DNA from: CAYZYK01 sp964482615
Lineage (GTDB): Bacteria > Patescibacteriota > Minisyncoccia > Minisyncoccales > CAYZYK01
DNA length: 13,911 nt
Assembly: GCA_964482615.1 (NCBI GenBank)
Contig: CAYZYK010000017.1
Location: 1-13,911, forward strand
Direction: 5' to 3'
A program made the translations under genes and the position numbers. The notes beneath the pieces are model-generated. The model saw only the letters and a list, made by a program, of their open reading frames with translations. It was not told where the DNA came from and searched no databases. Below, in pieces: positions 6,516-13,070 of this stretch. The first letter of the stretch is position 1. Every line of letters begins with the position of its first letter.

Positions 6516-7329
6516 AATAGCTATTACAGGGGGAAAAGGAGGAACCGGAAAGTCTACAGTGGCTGTACTTAAAGCAAGAGAGTTTTTAAAACAGGGGAAA
6601 AAGGTTATTCTTTGTGATTGTGATGTGGAGTGTCCCAACGATTACTTAATTTTAGGGGAAAAATTGAAGGAACCGAGAAAAAAGATTCTCGGAGAATTTC
6701 CAGAATTGATAAAAGAAAAATGTACAAAATGTGGATTGTGCGTCAAAACCTGTAGAGAAAATGCAATTTTTCAAACACCTGGTAAATATCCTGTTTTTAT
6801 TAAAAACTTATGTTCAGGGTGTGGTGCCTGTTGGACTGTTTGTCCTCAAGGTGCTATAGGGACAAAAAAAGAAGAAATCGGAAGAATATATCTGAATAAA
6901 CCAAAAAGAAACCTCTGGTTAGTTACAGGAGAGTCAAACGCAGGTCTTGAGGAAACAGGCCCTGTGGTTACAAGCACCAAAGAGTTTGCCCTCTTTCTCA
7001 CTGAAAATAATAAATTTGATATTGTTTTGTTTGATACTGCGGCGGGAACTCATTGTCCCGTTATTTCTGCTCTTCTTGGAGCAAATAAAGCTTTAGTTGT
7101 GACAGAACCCACTCCAATGGGAGAATATGATTTAAAATTGATTTTGAATTTGTGTAAAAAACTTGAAGTCCCAACAGAAATAATTTTAAATCAATCTGAT
7201 TTGGGAGATAGAAATAGAATTGAAAAAACAGCTAAAAGGTTTAAGATAAAGATAAGAGAAGAAATTCCTTATTCAAGGAATCTTGTTGAAGCATATTCTA
7301 AAGGTCGCCTATTAAATTTTGATTTCTAA
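6496..7329 (+). CDS. MinD-superfamily ATPase with inserted 2x[4Fe-4S] ferredoxin domain
   Basis: This 277-residue protein is a COG1149-type ATPase. The deviant Walker A motif is GGKGGTGKST (residues 12-21), followed by DCDVECPN (41-48). A ferredoxin insert holds two complete cluster motifs: Cys76/79/82/86 and Cys106/109/112/116, the latter continuing into PQGAI. After it come VLFDTAAGTHCPV (Walker B area) and TEPTPMGEYDL. Relatives include Orp3/Orp4 of the orange protein complex, and the Mrp/NBP35 carriers are more distant. A role in ATP-driven Fe-S or metal-cluster transfer to NifX-type partners is inferred. The start overlaps the CDF-NifX gene by 20 bp, and the stop is 2 bp before the thioredoxin gene, so partner and ATPase are probably made together. 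All eight cluster cysteines are present, unlike in its paralogue at 10331. Confidence 0.88.
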   Translation: MKKKTNKIAITGGKGGTGKSTVAVLKAREFLKQGKKVILCDCDVECPNDYLILGEKLKEPRKKILGEFPELIKEKCTKCGLCVKTCRENAIFQTPGKYPVFIKNLCSGCGACWTVCPQGAIGTKKEEIGRIYLNKPKRNLWLVTGESNAGLEETGPVVTSTKEFALFLTENNKFDIVLFDTAAGTHCPVISALLGANKALVVTEPTPMGEYDLKLILNLCKKLEVPTEIILNQSDLGDRNRIEKTAKRFKIKIREEIPYSRNLVEAYSKGRLLNFDF

Positions 7330-7331
7330 AA

Positions 7332-7646
7332 ATGTTAGAATTAACAGATAATAATTTCAAAGAAGAGGTCAAAGAAAGCCAGGAACTAGTTTTAGTTGAC
7401 TTTTGGATGGAGGGTTGTCCGCCCTGTCAAACCATAGCCCCAATTATTGAAGAAATAGCAAAAGAGTTTGAGGGTAAAGCAAAGGTGGGAAAACTAAATG
7501 TCAGAGAAAATCCAGAAACGACCCAAGAGTACGAAATAAAAGGAGTACCCACCATTATAATCTTCAAAGAAGGGAAGGTAAAAGAAAGAGCAACTGGACC
7601 TCGCCCCAAAAAGATTATAGTAGACAAACTTAACTTACTAATTTAA
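7332..7646 (+). CDS. Thioredoxin with CPPC active site
   Basis: This 104-residue protein is a full-length single-domain thioredoxin without a signal peptide, so it is cytosolic. Recognisable parts are the LVDFWMEGCPPC active-site strand and helix (Cys29, Cys32), the KLNVRENP segment after beta 3, and the cis-Pro loop GVPTIIIF with the following FKEGK. The active site is CPPC rather than the standard CGPC. The residues between the cysteines tune redox potential, so its potential probably differs from that of a housekeeping thioredoxin, though the direction cannot be read from sequence. The Trp before the site is kept (FWMEGC). It starts 2 bp after the ATPase gene and precedes a membrane thioredoxin-CcdA fusion, so it may be the electron donor for that transmembrane relay. 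Confidence 0.88.
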   Translation: MLELTDNNFKEEVKESQELVLVDFWMEGCPPCQTIAPIIEEIAKEFEGKAKVGKLNVRENPETTQEYEIKGVPTIIIFKEGKVKERATGPRPKKIIVDKLNLLI

Positions 7647-7653
7647 AATATGG

Positions 7654-7679
7654 CCACTATTCCATCCAGGAATTAGTGG
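7654..7679 (+). other. Weak hairpin after the thioredoxin gene, possible attenuator
   Basis: CCACTATTCC (7654-7663) can pair with GGAATTAGTGG (7669-7679), leaving a one-base bulge and a 5-base loop. No continuous T-run follows, only a mixed A/T stretch, so termination would be weak at best. The rest of the 126-base gap up to 7773 has several TATAAA-like and GATAAT-like words but no convincing paired -35 box. Confidence 0.35.
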
Positions 7680-7772
7680 AAATAATTTCTATTGTGGGTT
7701 TATTTAACTATATAAATCGTTTCAACAATACCTTTTGTGTACTTCCAGATTAATGCTTTTAGATAATAAATT

Positions 7773-8978
7773 ATGAGGAAATTAATTTTCACAATTTTTA
7801 TTTTCACTTTACTTTTCACTGTTTCTTTTCCTTTGTTTGCTCAAGAGAAACAAGAAAAGATAGGGTTAAAATTCTTTTATAGCCCAACATGTCCTCATTG
7901 TGCTCAAGAAGAAGAATTTTTAAATGATTTAGAAAAAAAATATCCAAATTTAGAAATTGAAAGATATTCTTCTTTTGAAAAAGAAAACAATAAACTATTA
8001 AGAATTTTTTATGAAGAATATGATGTTTCCTCTGAAGATAGGGGATTGGTGCCAATTACTTTTTTAGGAGAAAGATATTTTTTAGGATTCAATGAAAGAA
8101 TCGCCGAGAAAATAGAACAATGTATTTCAGATCTAACTGAAGGAGGAAATAATCAAAACTGTGAAGAGCAAGATTTAAAGCAAGGAGTAAGCTCCGCAGA
8201 AATAGGAAGAGAAATAAATCTGCCGTTTATTGGTAAGATTAATATTTCAAAATTGTCTCTTCTAACTTTGGCCATAATTTTTGGAACATTAGATGGTTTC
8301 AATCCCTGTGCTATGGTTGCTTTGGGGTTTTTGCTTGCTGTTTTAGTAGCAACGGGATTGCGTAGAAGAATATTTCTAATAGGGGGTACTTTTATTTTAG
8401 TTTCAGGAATAGTTTATTTTTTGTTTATTTCAGCTTGGTTGAATTTATTTTTAGTTCTGGAACAAATTAAATTTATAACCTATATTGTTGGTATAATAAT
8501 TGTTTTCTTTTCAATCTTCTTACTTAAAGAATATTTTCACGGAATAGTTTGTAAGCTTTGCCAGATAGAGCCAGACAAAGAAAACATATTTACCAGATTT
8601 GAAAGAGTTCTTTTTGAGAGATTGAAGAATATTTCTGAATCTAAAATGGCTTTACCTTTTATCTTGGGGGGAGTTGCTGCCATTGCTGCTGGTGTAAACT
8701 TAGTTGAGTTAGTTTGTTCTTTTGGTTTTCCTCTGGCTTTTACTAAAATTTTATCTTCTCATCAACTATCTTTTCTTTCTTATTATTCTTATCTTCTGAT
8801 ATATATTATCTTTTATATGATAGATGATTTTCTAATTTTTTTGGTAGCTCTTTTTACTCTTAAGATGACCAATTTATCCCAAAAATATTTAAAAACAGTA
8901 AAGTTAATTTCAGGAATTTTACTTTTAGTTTTAGGATTAGTTATGATTTTTTATCCTGAACTTCTCGCTTTCAGCTAA
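7773..8978 (+). CDS. Exported thioredoxin-like domain fused to a CcdA/DsbD-type transmembrane domain
   Basis: This 401-residue protein has a signal peptide (residues 1-24, hydrophobic core IFTIFIFTLLFTVSFPLF). An extracytoplasmic thioredoxin/glutaredoxin-like domain follows (30-120; FFYSPTCPHC with Cys40/Cys43, and VPITFLG as the cis-Pro loop). From about 160 there are at least six membrane helices of the CcdA/DsbD type. DGFNPCAM (Cys179) in the first helix and NLVELVCSFGFP (Cys315) in the fourth are the paired intramembrane cysteines that pass electrons from cytosolic thioredoxin outward. A CKLC pair (260-263) lies in the central loop. The order of domains suggests a self-contained electron relay from the cytosol to the outside. 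It follows the CPPC thioredoxin gene and precedes genes for Cys-containing exported proteins, which may be its clients. Confidence 0.85.
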   Translation: MRKLIFTIFIFTLLFTVSFPLFAQEKQEKIGLKFFYSPTCPHCAQEEEFLNDLEKKYPNLEIERYSSFEKENNKLLRIFYEEYDVSSEDRGLVPITFLGERYFLGFNERIAEKIEQCISDLTEGGNNQNCEEQDLKQGVSSAEIGREINLPFIGKINISKLSLLTLAIIFGTLDGFNPCAMVALGFLLAVLVATGLRRRIFLIGGTFILVSGIVYFLFISAWLNLFLVLEQIKFITYIVGIIIVFFSIFLLKEYFHGIVCKLCQIEPDKENIFTRFERVLFERLKNISESKMALPFILGGVAAIAAGVNLVELVCSFGFPLAFTKILSSHQLSFLSYYSYLLIYIIFYMIDDFLIFLVALFTLKMTNLSQKYLKTVKLISGILLLVLGLVMIFYPELLAFS

Positions 8979-8979
8979 T

Positions 8980-9573
8980 ATGGAAAAAGAAAAAAAATTA
9001 AAAAAAATTAAAAAAGAGGTTATAAACTGCAAGAAATGTCTTTTGGGAAAAGAAAGAAGAAAAAATAATTATTATCCTGTTATTGGAGAAGGGAACCATA
9101 AAGCTAAAATAGTGTTTATAGGAGAGGCGCCGGGATTACAGGAAGCTAAAACAGGACGTCCTTTCTGTGGTAGAGCAGGTTATGTTTTAGATGAGCTTTT
9201 AGATTCTATCAGTATTGAAAGAAAAGAAGTCTATATCACAAACATTTTAAAAGACAGACCACCAAATAATCGTAATCCCAGAAAAGAAGAAATTGAAGCT
9301 TGTACTCCTTATCTTGAGAGACAAATTAAAACAATAAAGCCTGAAATAATCTGTCCTTTGGGAAACTTTGCTACTCGTTTTATTCTCAAAAAATATGGAT
9401 TTGAAGATGAAGTTGAGGGAATCAGTAAAGTTCGAAAAAAAATATTCGAACCAAAAACAACTTTTGGAAATATCAAAATTATTCCACTTTATCATCCTGC
9501 TGTTGCTGTTTATAATCCGAATATGAAGAAAAATCTTAAAGAAGATTTCAAAATTCTTAAAAAATTTAAGTAA
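8980..9573 (+). CDS. Uracil-DNA glycosylase, family 4 (4Fe-4S)
   Basis: This 197-residue enzyme removes uracil from DNA to start base-excision repair. The Fe-S ligands fit the family-4 pattern: Cys17-x2-Cys20, then Cys108-x16-Cys125. Motif 1 is GEAPGLQEAKTGRPFCGRAG (residues 48-67), NILKDRPPNNRNP is the conserved middle loop, and YHPAV (His172) is the DNA-binding motif 2. The length is typical. The first 16 residues are very Lys-rich. The ATG is 2 bases after the previous stop, so it belongs to the same transcript. A repair enzyme among metal/redox genes is explained most simply by its own Fe-S cluster, or it may be a chance neighbour. Confidence 0.92.
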   Translation: MEKEKKLKKIKKEVINCKKCLLGKERRKNNYYPVIGEGNHKAKIVFIGEAPGLQEAKTGRPFCGRAGYVLDELLDSISIERKEVYITNILKDRPPNNRNPRKEEIEACTPYLERQIKTIKPEIICPLGNFATRFILKKYGFEDEVEGISKVRKKIFEPKTTFGNIKIIPLYHPAVAVYNPNMKKNLKEDFKILKKFK

Positions 9574-9575
9574 AA

Positions 9576-10328
9576 ATGACCCCCTTATTTTATATTCTAA
9601 TAAGTACTCTTTTAATAAGTTTTATTGCTTTCTTGGGAGCTTTGTTTTTGTTTTTAAACGATAAGTTGCTTAATAAGATTCTTTTGTTCTTGGTGGCTTT
9701 CTCTGCTGGAGCTTTATTGGGAGGAGCTTTTTTTCATTTACTTCCCGAGGCTATAGCTGAAGTAGGAGTGGGGGAAGCTCAACTTTTAAAATTATTTTTA
9801 TTTTTAATTTTAGGTTTCTGTTTATTTTTTGTTTTAGAACAATTTATAAGTTGGCATCATCATCATGCTAAATCTCATCCTAAGATAATGCCTTTTTCTT
9901 ATTTAATTCTGGTTTCAGATTCGGTTCACAACTTTATAGACGGGATAGTAATAGCTGTATCTTTTGTTGTTGCTTTACCAGTTGGAATAGTTACAGCTTT
10001 GGCTATTGCTTTACATGAAATTCCCCAAGAGATTGGTGATTTTGGTGTCTTAGTTTATGGTGGTTTTAAAAGAAAAAAAGCCCTGTTTTTAAACTTTTTA
10101 TCTGCTATTACTGTGGTCTTTGGGGGAGTGTTCGGTTTCTTGTTATCAGAAAAAATAGGCGACTCGATTGTTTTTCTTTTGCCCTTAGCTGCAGGAAACT
10201 TCATTTACATTGCAGCTTCTGATTTAATACCCGAAATTAAACACAAAGTGAGTGTTAAAAAATCAATAATTCATTTTGCTGTTTTTCTTTTAGGAATATT
10301 TTTAATGTTATTGATCAAAATTTTCTGA
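9576..10328 (+). CDS. ZIP family divalent metal transporter
   Basis: The 250-residue membrane protein has about eight hydrophobic helices and the ZIP metal-site motifs. Helix 4 contains SVHNFIDGIVIA (His118, Asn119, Asp122) and helix 5 contains ALHEIPQEIGDF (His147, Glu148, Glu152). HFHLLPEAI-like residues (FHLLPEAI) lie in helix 2. The loop before helix 4 contains a His-rich stretch, WHHHHAKSH (93-101), the usual cytosolic metal-sensing or handover loop. ZIP proteins import Zn2+, Fe2+ or similar ions into the cytosol. With the CDF exporter earlier in the operon, the cluster encodes both directions of metal flow. It starts 2 bp after the glycosylase stop and ends 2 bp before the second MinD-ferredoxin ATPase. 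Confidence 0.9.
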   Translation: MTPLFYILISTLLISFIAFLGALFLFLNDKLLNKILLFLVAFSAGALLGGAFFHLLPEAIAEVGVGEAQLLKLFLFLILGFCLFFVLEQFISWHHHHAKSHPKIMPFSYLILVSDSVHNFIDGIVIAVSFVVALPVGIVTALAIALHEIPQEIGDFGVLVYGGFKRKKALFLNFLSAITVVFGGVFGFLLSEKIGDSIVFLLPLAAGNFIYIAASDLIPEIKHKVSVKKSIIHFAVFLLGIFLMLLIKIF

Positions 10329-10330
10329 GA

Positions 10331-11224
10331 ATGAAAAAGAAAGAGAAGAAAAAATTAAAAATAGCAATAGCTTCGGGAAAAGGAGGGGTGGGTAAAAGCA
10401 TGCTTAGTTCTGCTTTGGGTATACTTTTTTCAAAAGAAAACAAGATTGTGGCTATTGATTGTGATGTTGATGCCCCCAATTTAGCTATTTGGTTAGGAGA
10501 GGTTGGAAATTGGGATAAAAAAGAGAAAATAAGTGTTTCTGAAAAACCAGAAATTAACAATGCTAAACTAAAAGGAAATCCTTTAAAATACGCAAAAAAA
10601 TGTAGATTTGGAGCATTAGAAACAAAAGGAGGAAAGCTAAAATTGAATCCTTTTTTATGTGAGGGTTGTGGGGCTTGTGAGATTTTTTGTCCAGCTGGTG
10701 TAATTAAAATGAAACAAGTTAAAAATGGAGAAATAAGGAGCAAGAAAACCAAATATGATTTTACTCTTTTTTCGGGTCATCTTTATCCCGGAGAAACCGG
10801 ATCAGGCAAGGTTGTTGCAGAACTTAAAAGAAGAACAGAGAATTCTATATATGATAAAGTAATCATTGATTCTTCTCCTGGAACTGGTTGTCCGGTTATA
10901 GCTTCTTTGCAAGATGTTGACTTTGTGATTTTAATTACAGAACCTACTCCTTCTGGTTTTTCTGATTTAAAAAGAGTTCTTGAGGTGGTTAATCATTTTA
11001 AAATTATCTGGGGTATGGTAATAAACAAATATGATATTAATAACCAGCTTGCAGATAAAATGAGAAACTGGGCGAAGGGAAGATTCCTGGGAAAAATATC
11101 TTATGATAAAAAAATATTTGAAGCTGTTTCTAACTTAACCCCCATTACAGAAACTGACTTGAAGGCCAAAAAAGAAATTGAAAATATTTATAAAAAAACA
11201 AATAATATCTTATCTGCTATTTGA
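10331..11224 (+). CDS. MinD-superfamily ATPase with ferredoxin insert, first cluster lost
   Basis: This 297-residue paralogue of the ATPase at 6496 has Walker A SGKGGVGKSM (residues 15-24), DCDVDAPN (43-50), VIIDSSPGTGCPV (Walker B area) and TEPTPSGFSDL. In the ferredoxin insert the second cluster is complete (Cys110/113/116/120, then PAGVI). The first keeps only Cys91 before RFGAL; the three other expected positions are Lys81, Pro84 and Tyr87. It should therefore bind one 4Fe-4S cluster instead of two. The segment FSGHLYPGETGSGKVV is typical of the family and follows the insert. Paired, non-identical MinD-ferredoxin ATPases also occur in the orange protein complex, which suggests that this one and the 6496 gene product form a heterodimer. 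Its stop codon overlaps the -35 box of the riboswitch promoter. Confidence 0.87.
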   Translation: MKKKEKKKLKIAIASGKGGVGKSMLSSALGILFSKENKIVAIDCDVDAPNLAIWLGEVGNWDKKEKISVSEKPEINNAKLKGNPLKYAKKCRFGALETKGGKLKLNPFLCEGCGACEIFCPAGVIKMKQVKNGEIRSKKTKYDFTLFSGHLYPGETGSGKVVAELKRRTENSIYDKVIIDSSPGTGCPVIASLQDVDFVILITEPTPSGFSDLKRVLEVVNHFKIIWGMVINKYDINNQLADKMRNWAKGRFLGKISYDKKIFEAVSNLTPITETDLKAKKEIENIYKKTNNILSAI

Positions 11225-11249
11225 CAAAGAACCATGTTTCAGATAAAAT
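11221..11249 (+). promoter_or_regulatory. Sigma-70 promoter of the cobalamin riboswitch transcript
   Basis: A perfect TTGACA (11221-11226) overlaps the TGA stop of the ATPase gene. After 17 bases comes TAAAAT (11244-11249, 5 of 6). The start near 11256 lies just before the aptamer. This gives the cobalamin-regulated genes their own transcript although they directly follow the metal/redox operon. Confidence 0.72.
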
Positions 11250-11261
11250 TACCTAATGTTC

Positions 11262-11361
11262 TTAAAAAAGGATGGGAAAGTAGGTGATAAATCCTACGCT
11301 GTGCCGCAACTGTAATCTAATTTTCTATCAAGAAAGTTAGTAAGTCAGAATACCATCCAAC
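11262..11361 (+). ncRNA. Cobalamin (B12) riboswitch aptamer
   Basis: The conserved features are in the right order. GGATGG (11270-11275) closes with CCATCC (11353-11358). GGGAAAG is followed by the hairpin GTAGG/CCTAC (11280-11284 with 11293-11297) around TGATAAAT. The B12-box core GTGCCGCAACTGT lies at 11301-11313. A 10-bp hairpin (11317-11326 with 11331-11340, loop ATCA) precedes AAGTCAGAATACC (11342-11354). These match the class-I/II cobalamin aptamer core, which binds adenosylcobalamin or another cobalamin and usually switches genes off. The aptamer is compact, lacking long peripheral arms. It lies in the leader of the DUF4430/DUF6580 genes, so those genes are expected to respond to B12 status. 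Confidence 0.93.
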
Positions 11362-11440
11362 TCTAGATATTAGAGTATTAAAATTAACCTAATTCTCTTC
11401 GAGCAAAGAGAGGGGTTAGCCCAATTTTTTTGTTGGGTTA
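11361..11440 (+). promoter_or_regulatory. Riboswitch expression platform with competing hairpins
   Basis: Three hairpins can be drawn. The first is CTCTA/TAGAG (11361-11375). The second is TAACC plus TCTCTT (11385-11389, 11394-11399) pairing with AAGAGA plus GGTTA (11406-11411, 11414-11418). The third is TAGCCCAA/TTGGGTTA (11417-11424 with 11433-11440) with a T-rich loop. The second and third share two bases, and GAGAG of the second (11408-11412) could instead pair with CTCTC (11445-11449) of the terminator arm. These are plausible alternatives for ligand-controlled switching; the actual pairing is inferred. Confidence 0.55.
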
Positions 11441-11445
11441 TATTC

Positions 11446-11468
11446 TCTCACTTGAAGTGAGATTTTTT
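11446..11468 (+). terminator. Intrinsic terminator at the end of the riboswitch leader
   Basis: TCTCAC (11446-11451) pairs with GTGAGA (11457-11462) around TTGAA, followed by six T (11463-11468). Only five bases separate it from the ATG at 11474. It is the likely OFF switch of the cobalamin riboswitch. Because it occupies the ribosome-binding region, the same hairpin could also block translation initiation. Confidence 0.78.
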
Positions 11469-11473
11469 GATTT

Positions 11474-12571
11474 ATGAACAAGAAAATAAAGATCATTTTA
11501 CTTATTTTCATCTTTATAACCTTATTCTCATCTCAAACAGTAATGGCTGCTAAGGTGGGGGTGGTGATTAAGGGGTCAGATGGTCAAGTCTCCCAAAAGT
11601 GCGTTGATGTTTCAAATGGAAGCACGGCTTATCAGGTTACAAATGGATCTGGTTTTAATTTCGTTTATAAAGATTATGGGGGAGTATTAGGTCATGCTAT
11701 ATGTAAAATAAATAATACTGGATGTCCAGAAAGTAATTGTTTTTGTTCTTCAAAATACTGGAATTTTCTTTACAGAAAACAAGGAGGAGATTGGTTATAT
11801 GCTAGTACGGGAATAGACGGTTATTCAATAGAAGATAAGGACTTATTAGGATTTGCCTGGGGAGAATTTGGAACTTCTTTACCTAACGTTTCTTTTGAAG
11901 ATGTTTGTTCTGTTTTTCCACAAGGAGGAGATTCTCCTAGGATTTATAAAGAAGGAGTGGGATATGTTCGTCCTACAAGAAACGTGAGAATAAAACAAAT
12001 TTTCAATTCAGGGATTTGGTTTCAGGCAGATTTTCCTCAAAAATCTATTCCTCAAATCGCAACTGTAACCGTCACTCCAAAAGATAAAGAACAAATAATT
12101 GAATCTCATCCTTTACCCAAAGGAAAACAGATAGTAAAAGACTTAATAGTTCAGTTTCGGGCACTTGTAAATAATTCATTGTTAAATTCTTTCAAAGAAG
12201 AAATGATTGTTCAGTTCAATAATATTAAAGATATCTCTATGGGGGCAAGCAACCCTTCTTTTTCTATCTATGGTTTGGATAAAGAAAGCTCTCAATGGAA
12301 ACCCTTGGAAACAAAATTCAATAGTCGTTATGGGTTTGCTACAGCCAAAACCGGTCATTATTTTTCTTATTTCGCTTTAATGGAAGAAAAACCAGAAGAG
12401 AAACCAGAAGAGAAACCGACCTCAAAAAAACAGTCCCAGAAACCAAAACAAGAGCCCGCTGTTAAAGAGTTAGAAGATAATAAAAAAGAAACATTATTGA
12501 AAACTATAGAAGTACTGGAACAATTAATTGAAATTCTAAAGCAACAAGTTCAACAAATTCCCTCAAATTAA
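11474..12571 (+). CDS. Secreted DUF4430 (transcobalamin C-terminal-like) protein
   Basis: This 365-residue exported protein has a signal peptide (residues 1-25, ending VMA-AKVG). A DUF4430-like domain spans about 28-135. Its marks are STAYQVT, KYWNFLYRKQGGDWLYASTGIDGYSIEDKDLLGFAWG and six cysteines (43, 77, 84, 89, 91, 145) that suggest disulfides. A beta-rich middle domain (170-310) ends ATAKTGHYFSYFALM. Next is a Lys/Pro/Glu linker with three EEKP repeats, then a Leu/Ile/Gln coiled coil to the C-terminus (about 335-362), a tail style common in secreted Patescibacteria proteins. DUF4430 is related to the C-terminal domain of transcobalamin and intrinsic factor. With the cobalamin riboswitch directly upstream, corrinoid binding at the cell surface is a reasonable inference. 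The middle domain is not recognised. Confidence 0.8.
   Translation: MNKKIKIILLIFIFITLFSSQTVMAAKVGVVIKGSDGQVSQKCVDVSNGSTAYQVTNGSGFNFVYKDYGGVLGHAICKINNTGCPESNCFCSSKYWNFLYRKQGGDWLYASTGIDGYSIEDKDLLGFAWGEFGTSLPNVSFEDVCSVFPQGGDSPRIYKEGVGYVRPTRNVRIKQIFNSGIWFQADFPQKSIPQIATVTVTPKDKEQIIESHPLPKGKQIVKDLIVQFRALVNNSLLNSFKEEMIVQFNNIKDISMGASNPSFSIYGLDKESSQWKPLETKFNSRYGFATAKTGHYFSYFALMEEKPEEKPEEKPTSKKQSQKPKQEPAVKELEDNKKETLLKTIEVLEQLIEILKQQVQQIPSN
12383..12418 (+). repeat. Three tandem 12-bp repeats coding EEKP
   Basis: Three near-identical 12-base units encode EEKP-EEKP-EEKP in the secreted DUF4430 protein. They form a charged, flexible spacer between the folded part and the C-terminal coiled coil, and copy number could vary by slippage. 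Confidence 0.8.
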
Positions 12572-12589
12572 TTGAATAGGATATTTTAG

Positions 12590-12618
12590 TTGGATTTTAA
12601 CAAAAAAAATGCTAAACT
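12590..12618 (+). promoter_or_regulatory. Possible internal promoter before the second DUF4430 gene
   Basis: TTGGAT (12590-12595) and TAAACT (12613-12618) are 17 bases apart, and TGC before the -10 gives an extended -10 element. Transcription would start only a few bases before the ATG at 12628. Match quality is moderate, so read-through from the riboswitch promoter is equally possible. Confidence 0.35.
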
Positions 12619-12627
12619 GGAAAGAGG

Positions 12628-13068
12628 ATGAAAATAGATAAAAATCTTAAAATTCTAATTGCAATAGCGTTTGTTATTGGAATAGCTATAGCTGTTTACA
12701 CAGCAAACTTGCAACAGACAGTTGAAGAGACCATTCAATCAGGGGAAATTATCTCCCCCCAAGAGAAAACGATCTTAAATATTAATTTTGGGAAAGGAGA
12801 GGTTAAACAGTTTGAATTGGAAATTAAAGAAGGTAAAACTGTCCTTGATTTTTTAAAAGAAAAAACACAACAATCAGGATTAAATCTTCAAACTAAAACC
12901 TATAATATGAGAGTTTTGGTTGAGGCAATTGGAGAGAAAGAAAATGGAGAGGATAATAAATATTGGATATATTATGTGAACGATGAGACACCAATGGTTT
13001 CTGTTGACAAAAAGGAAATAAATCCAGGAGATAAAATAGAATTTAAATTTCAAGAATCTATTTTTTAA
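12628..13068 (+). CDS. Membrane-anchored DUF4430 protein
   Basis: This 146-residue protein has one N-terminal membrane helix (about residues 8-26, ILIAIAFVIGIAIAVYTA), so it is an anchored or signal-retained surface protein. The outer part is a single DUF4430 domain: a Glu/Lys-rich strand (VKQFELEIKEGKTVLDFLKE), then GEDNKYWIYYVNDETPMVSVDKKEINPGDKIEFKF, matching the family pattern W-x-YYVN ... V-x-x-x-x-I-x-x-GD-x-I-x-F. There are no cysteines in the domain, unlike in the upstream secreted copy. This is one of the few genes with a purine-rich Shine-Dalgarno-like stretch (AAAGAGG), which abuts the ATG. It follows the secreted DUF4430 gene and lies 2 bp before the DUF6580 membrane gene, so it may present ligand to that protein. 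Cobalamin binding is inferred. Confidence 0.82.
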   Translation: MKIDKNLKILIAIAFVIGIAIAVYTANLQQTVEETIQSGEIISPQEKTILNINFGKGEVKQFELEIKEGKTVLDFLKEKTQQSGLNLQTKTYNMRVLVEAIGEKENGEDNKYWIYYVNDETPMVSVDKKEINPGDKIEFKFQESIF

Positions 13069-13070
13069 AC

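Noticed and set aside
4844..7329. Nitrogen fixation gene cluster
   Set aside because: NifX-type domains and MinD-ferredoxin ATPases occur widely without nitrogenase, and no nifH, nifD, nifK, nifE, nifN or nifB is present.
7692..7767. Promoter for the thioredoxin-CcdA gene
   Set aside because: TATAAA (7711) and GATAAT (7762) words exist, but candidate -35 boxes are at wrong spacing (13 or 21 bases), and the second would put the transcript start at or inside the start codon.
7816..8055. Minus-strand open frame opposite the thioredoxin-like domain
   Set aside because: The opposite strand encodes a signal peptide and CPHC thioredoxin motif; the antisense product has no recognisable pattern.
10315..10752. 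Long minus-strand open frame inside the second MinD-ferredoxin ATPase gene
   Set aside because: It lies fully opposite a gene with clear Walker A and Fe-S motifs, and its product is a low-complexity Phe/Leu/Pro/Ser sequence typical of an antisense shadow.
12383..12418. Tandem repeat as a CRISPR or mobile-element remnant
   Set aside because: The three short units are in frame and encode a charged linker; there are no spacers, transposase or flanking inverted repeats.
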